A stretch of DNA of 64,000 nt from Progne subis subis (GCA_022316685.1 JAKJHU010000023.1:7427192-7491191); one strand, 5' to 3'. Positions 51,001 through 64,000 are shown, counted from the first letter of the stretch. The notes: generated by a model not told the origin, from the letters alone. Numbers and translations: made by a program.

Positions 51001-53750
51001 TGGATACACTAAAGTTTCTTAAGCTTCCTTTAGAAGTTTGTAGAAACTTTCCGTGAGCGTTATCTTCACATTTACTACCCGTGAGGGTTCTATGCTTCTT
51101 CCCTTTCTCACTTCCTCCCTGCTCTCGCTCTCTCCTGCTCTAGAGAAACCACTCCATTGAGCAACAGCCCATGGCGTGCTCAGAGTGGTTACCTGCAGGC
51201 AGCTCGTGCTCCCTGTGAGCTGCCAGTCAGCTCTGAACCCAGAGCAGCTTGAAGCAAACTCATAGTGACAAAACGAGTATGCAGCCTTGTGGTTATCACC
51301 GAAGAGATGGAATGCTTGAATGTTGCTTTGTGTTATAGAAAATACCCGCACAAGAGGGAAAACTCTGATTCTCGCTGAATGTGAATGTAATACAGTGTGA
51401 TTTTTAATTTTCTGGTATTAATTTACCTACATGGTGCATATTTTCATAGTTTTTTAAAGAGCAGTGCAGCAGTTAGGGATAAATTACAATTCGGTTTGAA
51501 GCTTTCAGGTGTGTTTTAAACTGAACTGAACATTTTAGAAAGGCACGCTTTCTATTTTTTCTAGTCATAATGTAAAAAAATCAAAGTAATTTTATTGATG
51601 TGGGGAAGTATGTCATGATAATAAGTTTGAGTGCACTTATTTCTCAGCATTTACTGGGGGAAAAGGGCATTTTGTAACGTTTGATCATCTTAATTCCATT
51701 TGGGTGGGTATTTTTGTTGGTTTTTGTTGTGTTTTGGTTTGTTTACCCCCCTTCCCATTTTTGAAGAGAAGAGGCTATACTAAAACCTGGGCAATGGTGT
51801 GCTGCAACAACTGGGAAATAATGATCTAAACCAAAAAAGGTGTGGGGGAAGCCAACAACCAAGGATGATTTTAGGCAGCCGTGTCTTTTAGCATAGGAAT
51901 GTTCTTCAGAATGTGAGGATAGAGAAACCAACAGTAGATGCCAAAGAATTCTTGCTGGGGCATAGGATCTTGGTGTGCCTTTTGAAGGATTTAATCTCAT
52001 TTGGAATGTTTGGAGGACTCTAAGCAGTCCTTTCACTGTGATTGGATATTCTTAATCAGGCACTTCCATTGCTCTAATGATATGGTTTCTGAGTGCTCGT
52101 GCCAGAGGTGGAAGCTGCCCTGTGAAGGAGGGTATTTTTCCATGTGCTTTTGGCCTCCTGCATTCTCCCACCGTCAGCCCTTGTGGAAAATGGGGAGTGT
52201 TGGGGATGTATGGGAAGGGTGTCAAGATACATGAAAGTTAATATTGACCTGGAGCAAAGATTTGTATTTGGAGCAGCCTCTGTCACTGTGCATGTATGTG
52301 CAGGTGGGAAAAGCAGCTGGTTAAGAGAGGGTCATGCTTTCAGAATTCTCTCTACAGGAGGAAGAAAGGAATAATCAGTTTTGAACAAAACCTCTGAGGT
52401 ATGGGTATGATCAGAGCTGAAGTCCTTTTTTGCTGTGGTTGCAGGACATCTGTAAACAATGTGACTTTAACAGGAAGTATTTTTATTTTACAGATAAATA
52501 ACAAAAAATACCTTGGGTGTCAAGAGTTAGGGCAAAAAGGATTGTAGATATGTGGGTGGCCTGGAGACTGCTTGTGTTGGGAGATGGATTTGCTTGAGTT
52601 TTTACTCGCATTTAAATATTTATTAGAGGTCCTATAAAGAAGACCTTTGAAAGTAATTATGCAAACTAAAAGTATTCATTACTTTTCTACCCACAAAGTG
52701 CCAGACCTAACAGTGAAATGGCTTTGTGCCTTTTTTTTCACTAGAAGTGTGCCCAGGAACTACTGAATGAAACATACAATTAGCTGATTGTTTTGTGGAG
52801 TTCTCTGTTGTGGGGCCAGTATATCTTTTTCCTCATAGCAAACAAATGACGAGTTTCTTGTGGTTAATTTCTGGATAATTTTGCTTTAGGGAAATCTAGT
52901 TGTTTTGGAACCACTTTAGTTAAGTAAAAATGAAATGTTTTCAGTTGTGGTATATTGTACCTTTTTTCTCCTGAATACAAAGATTAAACAATTATAACTA
53001 CTGCATTCTGTAGTTCCAGGGTAAATGTTTTGTCTGGATTAAAATTCTGGTCTCCACTCAATGCTGTAATTTAATTTATTTAATGGAAACAGGGCTTCAC
53101 CCTTAAGTATGAGTAGATCTACTCTAAATGTGAGTGGGATGCTGATGAAATAGTGGTTAAAAACAGAACAAAGCCTCTTGTCAATGTAGATGATGTGCAT
53201 GTGTGTTACATTTAACTTACACTCTATCCCAGAATAGAGACAGAACTCTTGTTGTTCTAGTTTACAGGTCTTTCAGTAGAATACATTTCTATATTGCAAA
53301 AATCATTCCTTTAATGCCTTTCTTTAGCTGTGGAGGAGTTGTACACAGAGGTCAGAGAAGCACTACAGACATTTCAAAGTCAGACAGAGTAGAGAGCTTC
53401 AAAACAAAACAAAGTGCTGTCTTTGTGTGCTGGTCTCAGTAAACCATGTTTTGCTGGCTCCCTGCTTTTGGCTGTAGCCATTGGAAATTAAGAGGCTAAA
53501 AGCAAAGCTGGCAGGGAGCAGAACCACGTGTGATTTTTGAGTGGAGCACGTTACAAGCTCTGGTGCTGTTTGGGGAGGGAGAGGAAAGGCAGCCCCAGCT
53601 TAGAGCCCTGTTGGGCAGAGCCTCCAGGTGAGTATTCTGCTCCTGCACAGCTCTGAGAGGTCACCTCATCAGCATAGCAAGTTCCACTCTGAAAGATTGA
53701 AAGGTGTTGGTGGAGGGATTGTGGTGGGTTTTTTTTGGTTTTTGTTTTTT

Positions 53751-53776
53751 GTTTTGTTTTGTTTTGTTTTGTTTTG
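53751..53776 (+). repeat. (GTTTT)n microsatellite
   Basis: Five tandem GTTTT units in a longer T/G-only stretch (about 53724-53776). Confidence 0.85.
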
Positions 53777-55884
53777 AGGGAGTGTTTTGGCTTGTTAGCT
53801 TTGAGGGTTTTGTGCATCTAAAAAAAGGCACCTTGTTTTTCTTCTTTTTAGATGTTATTGAAGGTGCCACTCTTATGATTTAAAAAACCAAACCCCAACC
53901 AAGCAAAAAACATCCACCAAAAAACCCAACTACAAATAGCTTCCTCAGCTGTTTAGCATGAAATTATTCCTGGGAGATCTTAGCTCATTTATTCTCATGA
54001 CTTGTATTTCTGATTAAAAAGTTCCTCCTCTTCCTGTTATTTTACTATTCCTTCCCCTCCGATGTATTTTTAGAAAATAATCACACATATTTTCAATGTA
54101 TCAAACAGGCCAAGCTCTTTTGATTTCCCCTTTCAAGTGTCCTTTGCACTGATTGATCCGGCCCTGTGCTTTGCCTCCCTAAGTATGCTTCGTCCTTTAC
54201 TGCAGAGCTGTGTGCAGCGCTCCAGGAGAGCCATTGTACCGAGGTACTTACATGGTAGCAGAGCATTTTTTACAAGGCTCCTGCCTTTCTCCAGCCTCTT
54301 CACTTTTCTTATTCAGACTTCTTATCTGGTTTCAGCTGCTTTCCCATCCTTCCTCCTGGCTCTTTCTACTCCTGAGCTTCGGCCCTTCCCATATGTTCCC
54401 TTCCTTGTCAGGTATGACTGCTCCTTCCTCGCTCCCACCTCTGGGATTTCTTAAGCCTGTCATATTTTTTCCAGCCGTGCCAGGCTTTCTCCTCTTTCCC
54501 CCAGCTCTGTGTTTCCTTTCCCCATTCTTTCATCTCAGGTTATCCTGTTGAATTTACTCTGCTTCACCCCTTCTTTGCTTCCCCAACAAGTTTTTGAACC
54601 TGGACCTTATTTCAGTGTAAATGCTCTTTTCCCCTCCGTACATTTACTCCTCCAGTGTGATCTTTGGTCATTCCCTCTTGCTGTGGTGCTGCCAGGGGCT
54701 GTTGGGAGCTCTTGGCTCGGTCTTGGAGCCAATTTCTGCACCTGGCACAACTGAGGGGATTTCTGCCCTCTGCTCACAGCCTTCAGTGAGTACGCTTGAG
54801 CATCCCAGCATGTGTGGCAGGAGTGAGTGACAATGAAATCCATGGAGATCCTAGCAACTATTCCTAAATCTGTTCATTGCGTACCCTTTTAAAAAAATTT
54901 TTAGATTATTAATTTTTTACCATATTTGTGAGATTTTTATGTGACTACCACAAAGCATATTCCTTGTATAAATATTACCCATGGTAATATTTAAAGGTTA
55001 TGTTAATGTTTTAATGTTAAAACTTGTGTTTTTCAAAAGTTTAGGATTTTGGGATAGTTAAAGCTACTTTGTCCTAAGTTTCACCTCCACCCCCCCCCCG
55101 CAGAAGTAAGTTCTTGTTCGAAATGAGATCTTGAAATTTCTTTTTTTAAGTATCAAATCTTTTGTAATATAGATTTTAAAGAGAATTGTCAAGATAATAC
55201 TTAGATAAATATAAGTTTTATAATAGGAAATTATTTGCAATAATGGAGAGTAATACAGGGACCCTGTGAAATTTGTACAGTGTAAGTTACATTTTCAAGA
55301 GGACAAAAGTAGGTCAGTTTTGTTGTTGAACTTGTAATTTAAAGCATAGCTTGAAGCAAATCAGAGCCAAAGAGAGTGTGGTTTTGTACAAAATAAACAT
55401 TTCCCTATTTTTAATTTGAGCAAGCTATTAAAAAGCCATAAAATTTTAACTGCTACCTCAGCCAAATTTTAGTCTTGTTTTCATCCAAGATGCTTGAAAT
55501 TAATATCAACAAACAATTAAAGATAAAATGGATTTTTAGCTGAAAGTTTTATTTATCTGGTATAGAACTTTTATTAGTGAGAGGCATAGTTACCTCTATG
55601 CATGATTTGTGTCCATGTGCCAAACAGCATCACATATTTGATTAATAATTGTGTGCTCTACCTTTGATTCATCTTATATTTGTACAGTTGGCTGATGTGA
55701 ATTAAGCAAAATTTTATTTCCTGAAAATCTTGTAATACTTGTCCTGTTGACAGTGTAGTTGTTTTTTTTCCCAGTTTGTGCGGCGTCGTATGTGTATTAA
55801 ACAGTTAGCTCTTGAATAGGAGGGCTCCAGCTTGAAATGCGAATATTGTTAGTGCTGGGTTACATTTTTTTTTTCCCTGGAAGG

Positions 55885-55955
55885 AAAAAAAAAAAAAAAA
55901 TCACAGAAGAGCAGAGTGTATTTCCTTATATGTCATTTAAAAAAAAAAAAAAAAA
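55885..55955 (+). repeat. Two poly-A runs (A16 and A17)
   Basis: A16 at 55885-55900 and A17 at 55939-55955, separated by 38 bp. No retrocopy body is recognisable upstream of either run. Confidence 0.8.
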
Positions 55956-57569
55956 TCTCCTGAGGCAACAAATAGATACAGTATTGACTGAAAGATCTAA
56001 TATCTACTCATTGCTTGGCAGAGATAGTACTGAGCCACCCTTCCAAAATCTGTACTGTTCCTAAGCCCACTAAATAGATTTAGAAGCACACATCTTTATG
56101 AGGGAAGTAATTGCATTACAGATATCCTGCTTGAATTTATTCCTTGGTGCAGACAGTTTAAAGATGTTATGGATAGTAGAGAATACAATGAAAGCTAAAA
56201 TCAGGAATTTTTGTATGTTCTGGTAGTTGTTCTCTGTTATGAAATTGAGTAGTCTTAATTTCAAATAGAACCAAAATTGTTTGTTTTAAAGATTGTTGAA
56301 GGTAATCAAAAAGTTGGTTGCACAGTTGAAATATTTCTTTCCACTTTTGACCATATTGTGAATCTTCTTTTGTTTCTCACAAGTGTGGAGTCTAATAAAA
56401 GGATTCACCTATTTGAGCACATCACAACGCTGTGCTGTGGCAAGGGGACTAAGGGATCACTTCTAAGGCTTTTCATTATGAGGGCTTCCTCTTGGGAAAT
56501 GAAGGGATATTTTTTATTTTTAATATTCTTTTCCTCTCCAGCTGACGTGCTGGCAGTAGCAGGGTGCTGAAGGGTGTGTTCGGTTCAGACAGAATTGTCA
56601 CCGCTGGATCCTTCAGCTGGACTTGGAACGGGCTCCCTCGGAAAACCTCGGCCTGGTTTTAGAACAAAATGGTGCAAAGCTCTTGGGGTGAGGAGGTGGG
56701 AATTGCCCGGCTCTTTGCTGCTGGTGGTGATAGAATCCTTGTTTTTCCCTTGAGCTGGTGAATGGGTCTGAATCACCATAACAAAGTGCTTCGGGGTTGT
56801 TTCCACAATCTGTGGTTCCTCTCCTACCGCTCGTGAAAATACACATTATTGTTGTTTCCATGTTCTTACAATTTCTCTCAGGAGCCTGGGAACACATTTG
56901 TCATCTCCTACAATTCTCCCCGCCTCCCCCGCCCCCCTCCTTTATCTAGTTCCGAGACAAAAGATGTCTAAATCCCTCCTGTTTCTTTAGTCCTTCTCCA
57001 GTGGCCTGTGCCACCGTTATTTTGCCGTTTCAAACAGGGTGTGTGAACTCCCCCCAGAGTGCTCAGCGTAGGGAATGGACAGTCTGCGTCTGGGGGGGAC
57101 AGGAGTTACTGTGGCCGAGGCCCAGCTGGGAGCTGAGGTGTGATCTGGTGAAGCATCTTGGTAAGGAGGGAGACTTAAACAAAAATCCTTTGTACCCCCA
57201 GGGAATCTTAGCTTACTTGGAAACAGAACAAAACAAACCCAAGGTAACTGTGTCAGCACTGCATCTTTTGAGTGGAATAGACTGATGTTATGACCTAGTC
57301 GGGTAATTCTACTGTATACTACTAGGTAGAGGGACAATTACAGAGTATTTAAAAATAAAACAACGTGTAACCTTTGTAAGTTGCCACATGGCGATATCGA
57401 GTGTTATGTACATGTAACTGAAAGAATTACAATGTACCCTTATTCCTCATTCTATGGACTCTCTGGTGGTGCTGGAAGGATAGATGAGGCTTTTTTTTTT
57501 TTCCCTTTTCTTTTTAAATATGTTAAGATTCATATGGCAAAACCAAAGCTAATATGAAGAAGGAAGAAG

Positions 57570-57905
57570 CTAGTGTGAGCGCAACACACACGCTTGTCAC
57601 CTTTACTAAAACGTCGCTTCTGCTGTCGCTGTTGTGTGGAAGGGGGTGTCTGTGCAAAAGGCAGGGGGTGGTGTGGCCAGAATCGGGTTTGCTAGCAGGC
57701 TGGCTGGGAGGCTGGCGGGGATCTCTGTGGGATCAGTTTCACAGAATGATTTCTGCCCTGCGCTCAGAGCCCCGTTCCTGCTGCGGCGATCCGGGTGCGT
57801 TCGGTGCCGCTCGCCGGGGTTTATCTCCGGGCGGATTGCCGCGGTCAGGTGTGTGCTAGCGTGCGCTGGGGTCTTGTCCTGCTGGACCTGGAATGAAGGA
57901 TTCGT
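57570..57905 (+). promoter_or_regulatory. Intronic CpG-rich patch, candidate internal promoter
   Basis: About 24 CpG dinucleotides occur in roughly 340 bp, with the densest part at 57770-57865. This contrasts strongly with the CpG-poor intron around it. The patch ends with CGCGGTCAG followed by GTGTGTGC, a usable splice donor at 57849. SH3KBP1 is known in mammals to have internal promoters producing shorter isoforms, so an alternative first exon is possible. An ATG at 57746 gives a frame that leaves the donor in phase 1, which does not match the phase-0 junction after exon 2. Any first exon here may therefore be non-coding. Function is inferred from composition only. Confidence 0.35.
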
Positions 57906-58324
57906 GGCTGTGGATGTGTGGGAGCAGTGATAGTGCAGAGCATGTAGTAGGGATGAGATAAACTACTTAAGCTGCATCATTTTTCCTTATTTCTTTGGTA
58001 GTCTGGGCACAAAGTACCACATTCATATAACTTAAAAATAAGAATGGACTTTTTTTTAATTTATTATGAAGAAGAGGTTGCTCTATTCCTGAATTAAAAA
58101 AAACCCCAACTTTGTAGTAATGCAATGTACTTATGGGTATCTTACCCAGTCTTCAGAAATCTATTTTCATAATTTTTACCTAAAATGTGAAAATTACATT
58201 TGGAGCTGTCTGTTTACTTAACTAAGATTGATTACTCTGAAGAAAATTAATTTGCCTGTCTTTGAGAGCACATAGAAAAATCTGTGATTCACCTATTAGG
58301 CATAGTATTTCTGAATACCATGAA

Positions 58325-58349
58325 AAGGAGGAGGAGGAGAAGGAGGAGG
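58325..58349 (+). repeat. (GGA)n purine-rich run
   Basis: A short imperfect GGA/GAA array in intron 2. It could be read as an arginine- or glutamate-rich exon but lacks splice context. Confidence 0.7.
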
Positions 58350-61300
58350 CCGTCCTGAGGCAGCCTAATGTTAACTGCAAAGGTCTCAGAAGTGATGTAG
58401 CTGAGCAGGATCTGTCAAAGCTGTGATGAGTTAATAGTGAAGAACAGAAGTGATGAAATGCATATTTTCTGTTGGTTGACCTTTTAAATTATTCAGTATT
58501 TCTTCTTGTGTTATTTTTACATGAGCCTTTCTTGAAAATATGATGCCAATATCTTACGTCATTTTGTTTAACTCCACCTTCACCCATTTTTAGTTTTAGC
58601 TCCCCCTCTCCCCTCCTTTTTTATTTTATTGAAGTGTTTGTCAGATGTGCTGATGGGAGTGTGAAGCAGAGGCAGTGAAACGTCCCTTGTTGTGCCTCAG
58701 AAATTATTTGAAGTGGAGTAATTGGCGGTCTGGGGATGGAAAATCTGGCAATAATATCCCAAAATAGATCTTCAGAACTGAAAGGATGGGCCATACCTTT
58801 GGTATCTTCTGTGCTTGTTTTGAAAGGGTTATGGAGAGTCCATATGGTTAAGCTGTAGATGACTGTCCTTATGAGATTCCTCTTCTGCCACACACGTCTT
58901 TCCCTTGTAACTAATTAACTCTGTAGCTGGTTCTGTGCACGGTGGTGTTGAGAGCCTGCAGAGTTAAACCCCAGTTAGTAACCACAGCAGCTCACAATGA
59001 TCCCGGGTGTCTGGCAGCCTTTTCCCAATTCAGCACATTTTTTAAGCTGTGGGATTGGGTTCCTGGGTCCGTGTTAGCAGTTTGATTGTCTCTGCAGCTC
59101 CACTCCTAGTGCAGTAGGAAAGCTTAGAGTGCATTTCCTAGTGGATTTAGATTTTTTTTTTGCTCTGTGGAATCTAAACCTCCATACCTAGTAACAAAGG
59201 CTTTTAAAAATCACTCCCAAAACTCCTGAGTGGACAAAGGCTAGCCTACTCATGCAAACTTCTTGCATGGGTTGTTTGGTCTTATGGATACCTTGAAGTC
59301 CAGCAGAAGAACTTTTGGAGCATTGCTTCCTCTATATTACAGTCAATAAAGTATGGAGGTCCCTGCTTCAGACACATGGCTTGGTTTGGGCCTAGAGGAA
59401 CGTTCCAGTTAGTACCTTGTGGCAGAGAGAAGGGCAGGGCTCTCCCATTGAATTCTGCATCCATGCTTTAAGAGCTTTGGCATGATGGAAAAAGAAATTA
59501 GTCTGCAGATTTTGAAAGGAAGCTTAAAAATATATGTCCTCGTTTATGGCTTGCATGCCATCTGTTGTGTTGCTTAAGCAGCTGGAAAAGGTAACCACTA
59601 TTTAAATCTATATTCAAAACTTTTGGTTAAAAATACATGTTTGTTTTCCTTTCTTATGCCAGCTGAAGTTCCTTTCTATGTGTAATTGGCGGGATTGTAT
59701 TCCCTTCCATATAGCATGGTGATTTTAGTTCTCACTTCTTTCAAACTCAGTTTGCAAAGCACAGGACTGCCCCAGCTTTTAAAAGGCGATGGCAAAAACT
59801 GAAAATATCCAGATAATAACTGCATTTTTGTATAAGGGTTGCATTAGGGAGGTAATGTAATAGGACTGCAAGACTTGGTCTACTGCAGGTAACCAAAGAA
59901 AGCCCAGGCTGCTTGCCTCAGGTCAGTGCGTGTTGGTGGAAGTACATCCTCCCTCCATGGAGACAGAGCTCACACTTCAAAATAAAGGAGTTGCTGTAGT
60001 CCTGGTGTGTCTTGTCCAGTGCCCTTTTGCCAGAACTCAGCAGTAAGTGACTCTTCAATGTTGTGTTTCTTGTTACTTCTCAAAATGGGAGCAGAAAATT
60101 GCCATGAAACCATTTTTGTTTTCTGTATGATGCTGCATATAACCTGCTAGCTCTGGGCTTGATGCTTTGAATATTGAAATACTTTGAGTATTTTCAGTGC
60201 CCATTTTGGTCTTTATTATAGCCTGTAATTGCATTTTTTTGAGTAGATAAATGTAATTTCTTCCGTTTATTTGTATGGAAATTGACTTGTTATCTAATGT
60301 TGGTGACTCCTAACTTGATCTCTTTCACTCAAGAAAAATCATTGTGAATTTTTGAGAAAAGAAAGTCCAACCTCCTCTGCCTTATTCAAATTGCCTGTTT
60401 TCTTTCTTAAATTAGGTCTTCCAACTAAGCTGTCACTTATAATTTAAATATGACGGAGGAGGTGGCTGAGTTGCATTTGGTTTTTTACCTTGAAAGGCTC
60501 TAGGACAAACCAAAACTACAGCAATGGTTACGCTCCTTAGAGTGCAGGAGAAGGACAGGGTAACATCATACCTTTTCCCAAGGCAGGTAACTAATTGTGA
60601 CTAAGTGTGCAATACATGCTGATAGAGAAAATGTACACATAAAAGTAAAAAAGATAAAAGCTGACTGAATAGGTGACTTGGTACTTGGTCTGCTAGGAAG
60701 TAGTCTATGTATCTCACTATACTTGTTAACTCCCTGTACCTTTGTTTTCACAAGTAATATCTTAGAGGAATTACCAACACATCAGATTGAGAATATTCTG
60801 TGTGTAACCCTAGGAGAGGAATGCTGTGAATACGCTTCTGCTGCCCATTGCGGTACTATGCTGTAATGGAGTTAAGCTTTCCTGTGTTTACCACTCCTGA
60901 TCCATATGTACAAAGTTGCAGATGCTCGCCATTTTTTCACAAGAAAATATGGGTGCTAGCTTGAACTTGCTGCTGTCATGCAGAGCTGTAAGTGCTGTCT
61001 TGGATGAACAGGGATCTCAGGACAGTGACTAGACGGATATTGATGTGGAACAGTTTATTGTTTGTCCTCACTAAGCAATTTGTCTCTTCTATGATTTTTT
61101 TGTTGTTGTTTAAATTTATCTATCTATATTAGGGAAGAAGTAATTTGCAAATCCACTCCCTTCCCCTTTGAGTTTTGTAAACAATAGACTGGGTTTTAGA
61201 CTACCAGTGCCAGCTGATTTATGTGTTCCTGCTGTTCTAGACCCAGTGTCTGGTTTGCCAGACTTCTGGCTCTGTTAGGACATGTTTTGTATTTAGCAGC

Positions 61301-63694
61301 TTAATCCATGGACTGACTTGATTTTCAAGGGAGAGAATTTTTATTTCCACAGCCAGATCTTTGGCTGGAGCTGATGCCCAGCCTGCTGGATTATTAATAC
61401 TCAGTTCAAAGTGTCCAGTCCATTTTTCATTTTTTGAGTCCCGCCCTTTCCCTCCTCTTTTAAGTCTTGGTTGTTATAGGAATACTGAGTTTTGGTGACA
61501 AACTCTATTTCTTCTCAAGTACCACAAAAAAATAAGGTGAATCTTGTTAGCAGGAACTGTTACTATATTACTATAGAAACCTATAATTGTAGAATTTGTA
61601 TTTTCCCCCTTTCAACAGCACATCCTCCTAGTATTTTAATGCATACTTACAGGCTGTAAAGGAGCTGTTATAATAAAGTGTGTTTACAGGACTCTGCTGT
61701 AGTCTGAGGAAATTCAGAGAGGCTGTTTTGCAGCCTGTTCCAATCCCCAGCCTCTCTGGAAGCTTTCTAGCTGTGAATTTACAACAGTTCCTCAACACAC
61801 ATGGGGAAAAAAACTGACTGGGCTTCATTGGATAAAAGATGAATACTACTTTGTACAAATATTGTGGTGTTTAGAGTATTTCTCCCAGTCTCAGACGTTT
61901 TCAGTATGTCTTGGTCCTTCTAATTCAGCATATGTGCTTCCTTTTAAAGACAAACAGGATTGGTTTTGTCTTTCTGAGTACCCTCTCTAGTTTCTGGGGG
62001 TGGAAGGCAGAGTGCTGTGTGGGAAGGCAGAATACGTTGATGCCGAAGGGCTCTTTACCTGCGCTACATGTTGCTAAGTTTCCTTTTCCCCCTCATTTAT
62101 CTTCATTCCTGTGCCCTATCCCACCCCCGTTTTGAGGATTTCTCAGCTTTTTTTGCATCTTAATTAAAACCTTACAGGCTTTGATGGCTGTTCAGTTTAG
62201 CAGAGCTGATTTCCCTCCCTTTAGGGTATCTGGCACTAAGTACAATTGACTTTTCTTCTGTCCCCAGGCAAATGGGATAGACAGAAAAAAAGTTCCTGTA
62301 CAGTCTTTAGGGCTGGTTCTAATATCTTGCAGTTTTAATTTCTGGCTGTTTGTATAAAAACCTGCTTTAGAAAAGATCATCAGCTTGATATAGTTATATA
62401 GTGAATTAAAACCTGCATCTTCAAACCTGTATATCAGCTTCTGAGGCTCATTTTTTTTTGACAGTCTGTAGTGGTACCGTATCTTAGGGTGGTTTTAGTG
62501 CTTGCCCTCCTGCAATTCGGTGTTTAAGCAGGATACACAGGCAACATCAAAGGTTGTAAAGATCATGAGTTCAGAATATTACAGTGGTAAAAGTGACGTC
62601 ACTGCAACGGGCAAAGTGACATCTGGCTGTGGTCAGATACAGGTGCTCTTGGGTTTTGTAATGTTGTTTTCTCTGACATCTGCATAGTACAGCTTGGAGT
62701 TTTCTTCCTCTCAAGAGCAGAAAGTAATGTCTAATACACTTTTCTGCTATGAACATCCTTACAAATATATAAGGCTGGCTTTTCATGTGTTAAGTGACAG
62801 GATGAGAGCCACCAAACAGTTTTTCTTGTGCTGTTAAACCCTGTTGAATCGTTGCTCTCTGCCCTGCAAATCGAAGGCTTCTCAGCCCCTTCAGCCAGGT
62901 ACTGGCTGTTGTTACTGCCTGGGGAGAGTTACAGGTGATGCTCAAGATGTCAGTGTTGCTACTTCTGCTTCAGACTGGATCACACAAGCATGGAATTGAG
63001 TTCAACGTGTTAAAATCTAAATAAACACTTCCGTGTTTAGTAGCATTTAAATTGGGTAGCTTTTTCACGAAGAAGATGTGAAAAAATGTGGACACCTTCC
63101 ACAAGTGTCCTGAATCAGCTAGATCTGCTAGCTTTCTCTTACAATCCATTTGGACAGAATTTCAGCTGGTGATAATGTTCATTTTCTAATGTATCCAACA
63201 GACACCTATTCAAGCAGTGACTGGGGAATAGAATCAAAACAATCAGAGTGTTCTTTTTTAAATAATTGCATTAAAGTGTCCACTTAACTGGATAATATTA
63301 GATTTATGAAATAAAGCTTACAAAATTAAACAGAGTATAAATGAGTGTCAATTTACTACACTCGTGCCTTATACATTACCAAAAGGATTTTACACGTACT
63401 ACAGCAATTTAAAATTTTTTAAAAATGTTAAAGACACTGAACGCTTTTGGTATTGATTTACACAAAATAATGTCCTAAGACACAATTCACTGTAGAACAG
63501 CAGAGTGCAGAAAATATTTTGGATCAAAATAGTCTTCAGGGCTTTTCTTTTGGACATTTCATAATGTTAAAATAAGGAAAGATATTCAAAAATGTGATGT
63601 GAGAAGAGAGTGGAAGTAAAATTTAGCTGTGTGCTTCAGAGGGTACTTTAAAAGTTGATGATTTTTAGAAATAAGCTGTGGATATTGATTCCAA

Positions 63695-63850
63695 TTTTCT
63701 CTTTTTTTTTTTTTCTTTTGTTTGTTTGTTTGTTTTGGGGGGTCTGTTTTTGGTTGCTTTTTTTTTGTTTTCTTTTTTTTTGGGGAGGGGTGGGGGTTTT
63801 TTTGTTAACCTTATTGTGTATGACGTGTATGTATGTGTATGTGTGTGTGA
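63695..63850 (+). repeat. T/G-rich low-complexity tract followed by a GT/GTAT repeat
   Basis: The segment 63695-63807 is almost entirely T and G, with T13, (GTTT)n and G-run pieces. It is followed by an imperfect GTAT/GT repeat at about 63815-63850. Open frames over it are artefacts of low complexity. Confidence 0.8.
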
Positions 63851-64000
63851 ATGAAGAATACAAGTAGTCATGATAATTCTTGTTATTTAATAGAATTTTT
63901 TCCCTGTTTTTAAAAGTACTATAAATTTTGAACAGCTGGTAAAAGTATTTGGCCAAAGATTCTTACTGAATTCAGGATTAGCAGTGTTTTTACAATACTT

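Larger units (their letters stand above)
27836..64000 (+). other. SH3KBP1: SH3KBP1 intron 2 (partial, more than 36 kb)
   Basis: No exon encoding the linker or second SH3 domain of CIN85 was found by eye from 27836 to the window end. The interval holds a CpG-retaining AT-rich segment (about 30120-31020), two tRNA/CR1-type SINEs (about 32100 and 37270), a CR1 3' end near 33500, a minus-strand coding-like scrap at 38342-38479, a CR1 at about 41195-42493, several T/G-rich tracts, and a CpG-rich patch at 57570-57905. GC-richer stretches at about 28770-28980, 31800-32060, 32780-33130, 48420-48690, 50680-50890 and 54130-54790 contain no gene I recognise. 58000-63690 is ordinary AT-rich intron. Confidence 0.82.

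Noticed and set aside
58321..58350. GGA-rich run considered as the arginine-rich stretch encoded near the start of the next SH3KBP1 coding exon
   Set aside because: It lacks the surrounding coding sequence expected for that exon and has no acceptor or donor in phase. It is a simple purine repeat.
1..64000. Search for tRNA, rRNA, CRISPR, viral or prokaryote-type systems
   Set aside because: No intact tRNA was seen; the only B-box-like sequences belong to SINEs. There are no rRNA signatures, no regularly spaced repeats, and no viral coding sequence that I recognise. The window is ordinary bird intron sequence apart from the items listed.

Overview
This is vertebrate nuclear DNA, almost certainly from a bird and probably a passerine. 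It is AT-rich, intron-like sequence with very few genes. It carries CR1 LINE fragments and two elements that combine a tRNA-Ile-like part with a CR1-like 3' tail, an architecture known from passerine SINEs (TguSINE1 type). One strong CpG island is present. There are no operons, phage, plasmid or CRISPR features.

The only gene I can identify with confidence is the 5' end of SH3KBP1 (CIN85/Ruk), on the + strand. A CpG-island promoter (about 3850-5900) contains exon 1, whose coding part is only ATG plus one G (4859-4862) followed by a GTGAGT donor. After a 22.8 kb intron, exon 2 (27678-27835) encodes the rest of the first SH3 domain (SH3A). The two pieces join in phase to give 54 codons (M1 to R54), ending on a codon boundary. 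The remaining >36 kb (27836-64000) is intron 2. I looked by eye for the exon encoding the second SH3 domain and did not find it, so the gene continues beyond the window.

Layout: 1-3850 is AT-rich upstream DNA with three AATAAA signals. It may be 3' UTR or flank of the tandem upstream gene (BCLAF3 in human synteny; inference only). It also holds a broken coding-like stretch at 2067-2690. 3850-5900 is the CpG island, promoter and exon 1. 4863-27677 is intron 1, with a long degraded CR1 at its 3' end (about 23850-26215). 27836-64000 is intron 2, with a second CR1 (about 41195-42493), two SINEs, simple repeats, a CpG-rich patch near 57.57-57.9 kb that could be an internal promoter, and a few coding-like or exon-like scraps.

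The most notable observations are: a 672-bp block shared by the two CR1 copies 15,965 bp apart, with 5 mismatches (all transitions) and no indels; the intronic CpG patch; coding-like remnants at 2067-2690 (+) and 38342-38479 (-); an exon-like unit at 30652-30719 inside a CpG-retaining AT-rich stretch; and a 32-bp near-palindrome overlapped by a 15-bp direct repeat. I found no evidence for a new multi-gene biological system here.
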